42,471 bases of DNA from Smittium mucronatum (taxonomy: Eukaryota > Kickxellomycota > Harpellomycetes > Harpellales > Legeriomycetaceae). Positions 36,201-42,471 of this stretch are shown piece after piece. The notes below the pieces were generated by a model. That model had not been told where the DNA came from. It was given only the letters and a program-made list of their open reading frames with translations, and ran no database searches. Made by a program: the position numbers and the translations under genes. The DNA lies in NCBI GenBank assembly GCA_001953115.1, contig LSSL01004423.1, forward strand, positions 1-42,471. The letters run 5' to 3'. Positions within the stretch are counted from its first letter, which is position 1. The number at the start of each line of letters is the position of its first letter.

Positions 36201-37731
36201 GTTTTAAGATCCTAGTCCTTTTTACTGATTTTTTTTCGCCCCCTTCCAATCATTGTCTCTTCTCCAGACCTTATTTATACTGATTTTATTGAAAGTTTAA
36301 AAAAATAAAAAAAAATATCCATTCTATATTATCCCAATTTTAATGTATTTAAAAAGCTGAACAAGGTAGAGCCATATTAATCTCTTTGAAACCAAAGTGC
36401 TTTTAACAATGATAATTCCACAAATCTCAATTCTCATTCTGCATGGAGATTTTCATCCTTTGTATTGTCGTATAAATTAGCTCAGTAATAATCAGTCATT
36501 GCTTAATCATATCTAAACATCAGATAAATCATCTTAAAGATCTTGAAATTCTTTACTCAGTGTTCCCGCACCTCTAAGACATATGTTGGACAGATACAAA
36601 TCAAATGTTAATAATATTGTTCTTTAAACAGAAAAAATGACCACTTTGACTTCTTCCATACTTGATCTAAAATGCTTTCGACAATGCACCTAACTTTTAT
36701 TTGATCCATTTGTATTTCATACACCCTAATTCCTTTTTTGAATTTGAGTCATAATTTATAAATATTATCTCTCTCAATGGATCATTTACAAATTAAACCT
36801 TGTTAATCGGAATTTTTATTTGCTATTTTCATTTACGGGTAATAATTTGAAAAAATATTTGTGCGAATTATTATCAGGCCTTTTCAGGAATATTTTTATC
36901 ACTAACCAGTTCCAAATCAGATCAATTTAAATATATGGGTGTGGTTTTTCTTTGATATCTGGATTTTTGTATCGAAGCTTGAAATCTATCAATCACCAAG
37001 TGATTATTGCTTAAGCTGTGATAAGAATAAATTTATAATGGATACTGACTCAATCCATAGCCTGAAGCTCACGATTATATGTCATTAAGGTATTCAACTA
37101 AAATCAATACAATATGTAAGATTTACATCTCAAACAATCGGATGTAAAACATTCGTAATTTTTTAGCAAATTGGAAACCAGCTCAAACACCGTATTTGAA
37201 AATTTTAAATTAAAATTGAAAAAAAACCACTGGAAAAATTAATTTATTCAAGTGAATATCCACTCGCCTTATAAATTTCTTAAACTAGTTGCTAAATTTC
37301 AGGCATTTATTTAACAGGAATTTGTAAATATTAATAAAAAAAAAGATACCGAAATTTCCTTTATAGGATTGTTCGACTGCGTAATATGCATGCATTTTCC
37401 CAATTTAGATGATGTGGATGCATAATGAATCATTAAGATTGAATATAAGAAAAACTATAAATGTAAGCATAATCCTACAATTAAGGGATATGTAGGAGTG
37501 AAATTTCGCAAGTGAAATAACGGGAAACTGAAGAATCAATATTTGAAATAGAAAGGTATATTATTTATTCTTAGGCTATTAATCTTTGATGAAAATTTAC
37601 TCAAGATTCAACTGAACTATTTGAATAAACATTTTTTGCGGTTTAAAACATACGGGTTGTATTTTTAAGCTTTATAAAACGTTTACAGATTTTGCTAGGG
37701 CTACAGTTATCAAGAGTCACATCAGTAAACG
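36201..37731. other. Less A+T-rich region upstream of the transporter gene
   Basis: Composition rises here compared with the desert. On the minus strand, 36720-36350 reads DQIKVRCIVESILDQVWKKS and later TKDENLHAE with several stops, and 37020-36880 reads NNHLVIDRFQASIQKSRYQR. The plus strand has competing short runs, such as MTTLTSSILDLKCFRQCT near 36637. It may hold a worn gene or just the transporter's regulatory region. Close to the transporter start, tataaaa occurs at about 37673-37679 and could be a TATA element. Confidence 0.3.
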
Positions 37732-39261
37732 ATGATGAAATTTTTTTTAAGTTGTTTCAGAACCAGAAAAGCCGTGTTGGTACTTTCTACACTTTCTTTG
37801 CTTATTGATGCATGTGTGTATGGAATCGTCATGCCAGCACTTCCAGACTTGCTGCAGGTAAAGTTAAATGTCTCCCCAAATGCAAACGGTCTTTTCATAG
37901 CTTTTTTCGGGATAGGAATTCTGCTTGGAGCCCCATCGGTATCTTATTATTCTGATAGAACTGGGAGGAGAAAATATCCTATGATAATTGGATTTATCAT
38001 GTTTGGAGTATCTTCTTTTTCCATAGGCCTGGCTAAAAAATTATATCAGCTATTTATAGCAAGGTTCTTTCAAGGATTCGGCAGTGGAATTACTTGGTCT
38101 TTGGGTCTGGCTATGCTAGTAGATATATACCCCCCAGGAGAATTAGATTTTCCAATAAGCATATCCTATTCCGGGTTTACGCTGGGCAACTTAGGTGGGC
38201 CAGTTATTGGAGGATTGTTATACCACAAACATGGTATTATGGGGATCTCCTATCTTATGGGAGGGCTCACATTAATTCTGTTGATAATCAGAATTTTAAT
38301 ACCGGACTCGGCAGAACTTAAACGAATTCTATCACCAACTGAAAACAACTTAAATTTGGATTCTACTGATATTGGAAAAAATGATTCCTCAGTGTTGAAT
38401 ACCAAAAAAAAGATAAACTTGATAGATCTGATAAAGGAAAAACATGTTCTAGGGTTATGTTTAGTTACTATTTTCTCGTATGGAATGACAGGATCAATCG
38501 AGTTGGTCCTTCCCTTAGAATTTTCTCAAAAATTTGGACTCTCTTCAGATAAAATAGGATACACTTTTATAGCGTTCTCAGTACCAAGCGTTATAGGTAG
38601 TCTGTTAACCGGAAAGCTCATGAATTCAGAATTTTTGAAAAGAAGAGTAAACGAACATAAAAAGAGATATATCATTATACTGGTTGGAAATGTTATTGCA
38701 GGAATAATAGTAATATTAACCGGCATTCAAAAGTCTTTAGTTGCTTTTATCGTTTTTATGGCTATGAACGGTTTAGCAACTGGGTGTGGAAACGTTCCTG
38801 TTATGGCTGCACTTGGGGCTCATATAGATTTGATGTCAAAAAGGGAAGGGTTGGAATTAGAAAATCAAAATGTTTCAAAATCTGATCTTAGTAAATATTC
38901 CCCAAACTTCGAAATCGAACCACAGATGCCTATTAGCCAAGTTGATATGAATAAAAATTATGAGCTGCCTGCGATTTTGTCTATGGAAAATTCTGAAATT
39001 CAAAGAGAAGAGCCTGATATAAAGTCTGACAAAATTAAAAGCCCAAAAAAAGATATTAGTACTTCATCCGGAGGAAATGGGCAAGTTTATTCTCTTTATA
39101 ACGTTGCGTATTCTCTTGCTGCAATAATTGTTCCGATAGTATCCTCATCAATTTATAAAACGTCAGGTCTCCTATCTGTATGTTTATTTTTAGGATTTCT
39201 CTTGATTTTAGGTACTTCCGGGTCCATGATATACATAATATTCCGCGGATTTAAACCTTAA
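37732..39261 (+). CDS. 12-TM major facilitator (DHA1/vesicular amine transporter-like H+ antiporter)
   Basis: A single uninterrupted 509-codon frame. It is an integral membrane carrier expected to export a small molecule or cationic drug in exchange for protons; the substrate is unknown. Twelve hydrophobic segments fit residues ~13-38, 51-68, 83-101, 106-130, 143-163, 168-190, 239-260, 276-293, 312-331, 335-357, 450-471 and 477-503. Family marks: Asp26 inside TM1, MFS motif A in the TM2-3 loop (SDRTGRRKYP, residues 74-83), RFFQGFGSG in TM4 (111-119) and the antiporter motif C in TM5 (GFTLGNLGGPVIGG, 148-161). The TM6-7 loop is the usual hydrophilic linker. Unusually, TM10 and TM11 are separated by ~85 hydrophilic, Ser/Glu/Lys-rich residues (~363-447). 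An in-frame TAA at 37726-37728 just before the ATG and an A at -3 support the start; a second ATG follows at once. No introns are needed. Codon use is clearly richer in G+C than the flanks. Confidence 0.92.
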   Translation: MMKFFLSCFRTRKAVLVLSTLSLLIDACVYGIVMPALPDLLQVKLNVSPNANGLFIAFFGIGILLGAPSVSYYSDRTGRRKYPMIIGFIMFGVSSFSIGLAKKLYQLFIARFFQGFGSGITWSLGLAMLVDIYPPGELDFPISISYSGFTLGNLGGPVIGGLLYHKHGIMGISYLMGGLTLILLIIRILIPDSAELKRILSPTENNLNLDSTDIGKNDSSVLNTKKKINLIDLIKEKHVLGLCLVTIFSYGMTGSIELVLPLEFSQKFGLSSDKIGYTFIAFSVPSVIGSLLTGKLMNSEFLKRRVNEHKKRYIIILVGNVIAGIIVILTGIQKSLVAFIVFMAMNGLATGCGNVPVMAALGAHIDLMSKREGLELENQNVSKSDLSKYSPNFEIEPQMPISQVDMNKNYELPAILSMENSEIQREEPDIKSDKIKSPKKDISTSSGGNGQVYSLYNVAYSLAAIIVPIVSSSIYKTSGLLSVCLFLGFLLILGTSGSMIYIIFRGFKP

Positions 39262-39319
39262 ATATATGAACTATTATCATCTTTTATTATAGAGAAATTT
39301 CCTATTTACATCAAAAATT

Positions 39320-39325
39320 AATAAA
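39320..39325 (+). promoter_or_regulatory. Candidate polyadenylation signal of the transporter gene
   Basis: AATAAA occurs 58 bases after the TAA stop of the transporter, a usual distance for a short 3' UTR. The hexamer is common by chance in DNA this rich in A+T. Confidence 0.4.
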
Positions 39326-41681
39326 CGAATTTTTGATTGATTTATGCGCACTTAATAATCAAGTAAATTAGAACTAAATATTTATCCGGATCAAAAATCG
39401 ATTTTTTAGATTTTTATGTCATTTCTTACTGGGAAAAAATATTTATTTAAACTTTAGGGGAAATTGATATTTGAAAGAAAAGATTTAAAAAATTCTTATG
39501 GAATAATATATGCAAAAAAATATAAGTAAAATTATTAAAAATAAATAGCAATATTTTTTAGATATTTGCCTTCAATTTTAATTTACCAAAAGTTTTTTTT
39601 CGCTTTTATAAATTTACATCTTGGAAATCTTATAAAGAAAAATGACATATGACAATATAAAACTAAGTTTTTTTATAATTAAAGTATATAATATTTAACT
39701 CATTTTAACATTTTTTAACTATCTATGTTTTGTAATTTCGATATATATGTATATATATGTATTATCTTTCCGTTGCTTTTTTTGTATTGTTTAATTGATG
39801 TTATATATAATTTAGGATTTTTAATGTACCCATTATTTTTACGAGCCGGATTCACTTTATATTATCAATAAATAATCAGAAAATGATTAGCCCATTATTT
39901 TTTTTTAAAAAAACACTTTTTCTGTAATTTTCTCAAGTTTTTATTCAAATTCTCAATTAAGAAATAAACCATAGCAAAAAAATAACTTTTTATATTATAC
40001 TTAAAATCATCACTCAAAAAAGGATTATTTTATGTATAATAAATAGATGAAAAAAAATGGTCCTTCTATTTCCTTGGCCTTATTTTTTTAACATTCGGCT
40101 AAAAAACTACAAGGAAATTTTTTTATTGGTATTTTAAATCAACTGATTTTTTTCGATAACTTTTAATGTAAAATTAATAGCTATTTGAACATGTTTAACA
40201 GTGAATTAGAAAATATTAAAAAAAATCAATATTTGTCTAATTCTAGAGTTTTCGAGATTGATAAGGCTATTTTATATCCTTCAATTAAAGGATAACATTT
40301 CTTTCAAACACTTTGTAAAATAAAATAATCGAGCAGATAAGATAAATATGTGTTTTTTTTTGTTAATGACTTTCCATTAATTTTCAAAAGAAAGAACATT
40401 TTTTCTGACTTATAAATTTAAAAAAAATTGAAATAATGATCTGATAATAATAAACCAGTTTTGCGGTAAATTTTTTTTTTCATTCGATTTTGAAACTTAT
40501 AAAAAAATAGACCATTTTTTTCATGCATCATAACCCTAATTAAAAAGAAAGGGGGTTACGAAACTTTCCTACTAATGAATTTTATAATCAAATTTAGGAA
40601 AATAAATTATAAAACGAATGTAATAATCCTGATAACTTTTCTCTTTATTTTTAAGTCTTAAAAAAAAGTAACCCTGCCTTAAGTAGCTTTGGAATTTCTT
40701 ATATAAAAAATAAAACAATAAGAAACAATAAGAAATGAAAATCATTCAATGTTTTAAAATCAGAAACCCAAAAATATATAAATAAACAAAAAACTCATTA
40801 AATTTAAAAGTTAAACTTCCTTGATAACATAATTATAAAATAAAATTATAATCTATTCCATATATATCTAAAAAATAATAGTAGGTTAGATCTAATCTTT
40901 ACGATTCTCTATTTTTGTTTTAATTCGCTAAAATGTCGCGATTTTTTCATCATAAAATTTTTAATTTGACAAAATTTGTGACAACTATGTTTAAAATATA
41001 AATTAGAATAAATGTAACTCATATCTTTTTAACATTAAATATATAAATTATTCATAAAAAGTAAATCATAATAGATACTTATGAAAATATATATAAATAC
41101 ATTAGTAAGAAGATCAATATATTTATTTATTTGAGAAAATATTGATATTTTCACCACTTTTTTATTGAATTAGAAAACATACTTGCATTTAAAAAAATTT
41201 AAATACATTTTAAAACAAAGAAATGGTATTATTAATAAAAAAACAAACCAAATTTGCATTATTTTATTTTAAATAATAGATGAAATCAGGTAATAATACA
41301 GTTATTTGATCTTTTATTAGTTCTTATAGATAATATTTTAAAAGAAATTTTTTTTTGCTTGAATTGATTAATGATCCAATTTGGTTAAACTGGATACGCA
41401 AAATCATATTTTTCATGTTCATTTTTTACATGAAATTCATTCTATAAATTCAATGAAAATTGCAAAACCAGATTTAAAAAAATTAAAAAGATGTAAAATT
41501 TTTCTAAAATTTTAGCACCCAATCTCCCTGTATTAATCTAGCGTTTCTTAAATTTTTTAGTCATTTCAAGTTTTTGAATCAAATTAAATGTAAATATATT
41601 ATTTAAATGTCTCAAAGTACATAAATTTTTTTAATTAATTCGAATGTAAATTTTTTTATCAGTAATTTAAAAATTCATAAA

Positions 41682-41705
41682 TTTTTATTTTTATTTTTAT
41701 TTTTA
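41682..41705. repeat. Microsatellite (TTTTTA)4
   Basis: Four perfect tandem copies of the hexamer TTTTTA. Confidence 0.9.
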
Positions 41706-42240
41706 TCTATTTTAAACATAAATGATTATGTGCCTAAATTAAACCAGTATAAAATTATGAAAAGCCACTGTAAACTATGAAAACTGGTGCAAAATATGTA
41801 ATCAGATACAAATTCCGGCAATTAGTTATAATTTAGTCAAAAAAAATTATTTGGATCAAAAAAAAATGTTTGTGATATTTTTTTATTGGCCATATTTTAA
41901 TTATAAAACTTATATTCCATAAAATGAAATACTAGATGACATTTATCTGGCCTTTATTTAAGAATAATACCAAAAATATTAGCTCCAAAATTTATTTAAA
42001 TTCATTCTCTGATTTTTTTATACATTTATCATATACAATAATATATTAAATATATTATTTACTATATCTTAAATAAGAAGAATTAATATAATTTTTCTGT
42101 TATAATTATTATTTTGAATTGAAATTTATTCAGCATTTATGTACTTGATAGTAAAATGCAAAGTTTTAATTTTCAAGATTCAGATAAAATTATGTAATTA
42201 CGAATTTAATATTCGTAAAAATTGAAATTCACAAGAATTG

Positions 42241-42255
42241 TATATATATATATAT
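42241..42255. repeat. Microsatellite (TA)7
   Basis: A run of alternating T and A of 15 bases, followed by ttcccg. Confidence 0.85.
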
Positions 42256-42471
42256 TCCCGATTTCTATTTTCCTATTCAATTTTATCCAAAAAATATTTA
42301 TAACCCAGAGACTTATAAGAAATTTATATTATTTTTTTATGGATTAAATAACGTTTTGAGTTAAAATTATATAAAATTTAAAAAAAATGTTTTTAAATAT
42401 ATTTTAACAGATAAAGTATTTATATTTATAAATAATTTTTTTCTTCAGGTATTTGATTTTTTAAAAAAAAA

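Larger units (their letters stand above)
39326..42471. other. A+T-rich region without a gene
   Basis: Six-frame reading finds nothing coding-like. It holds many A and T homopolymers and the two simple repeats listed separately. Confidence 0.5.

Noticed and set aside
38094..38726. Frames of 75 (+) and 66 (-) codons
   Set aside because: Overlapping shadows of the MFS transporter gene.
15130..40574. A shared 16-mer (gaaactttcctactaa) near 15130 and 40560
   Set aside because: The flanks are unrelated; a few such matches are expected by chance in 42 kb of biased sequence.

Overview
The window is eukaryotic nuclear DNA, very rich in A+T (roughly three quarters to four fifths by eye, higher in the empty stretches). 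Evidence for this is a gene with five GT-AG introns, a decayed LINE retrotransposon, a pair of dispersed retroelement-like repeats, and no operons or Shine-Dalgarno sites. The one recognisable protein is a 12-TM major facilitator of the fungal/animal DHA1 and vesicular amine transporter (SLC18-like) type. With short introns, sparse genes and extreme A+T, I infer a fungus, plausibly an early-diverging one such as a Zoopagomycota/Harpellales-type lineage; this is inference only. The standard genetic code fits both intact genes.

Layout. 1-3260: eroded non-LTR retrotransposon on +, with ORF1 (ruined CCHC knuckle) and ORF2 (AP-like endonuclease running into the first reverse transcriptase motif), cut off before the RT core. 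3261-5690: A+T-rich, nothing identifiable. 5703-6880: decayed coding sequence. 6893-7441: copy A of a ~540-bp dispersed repeat. 7709-13018 (-): an intact six-exon gene reconstructed here from splice sites and reading phase, encoding a 1,539-residue Ser/Asn-rich, probably largely disordered protein with two short coiled coils and a strong basic NLS-like cluster. 13325-17139 (+): a fossil of one or more intron-containing genes, transcribed away from the intact gene; a possible orphan mini-exon lies at 17753. 19082-20540: small open stretches of doubtful status. 20701-21251: copy B of the repeat. 21252-36200: a ~15-kb A+T-rich desert without a convincing gene. 37732-39261 (+): intact intronless MFS transporter gene. 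39262-42471: A+T-rich desert with simple repeats.

Only two genes look intact: the spliced gene of unknown function and the MFS transporter. Nothing links them functionally. The rest is a graveyard of retroelement and gene remnants drifting towards high A+T. I see no CRISPR, no rRNA or convincing tRNA, and no bacterial-type system. All assignments were made by eye, without database searches.
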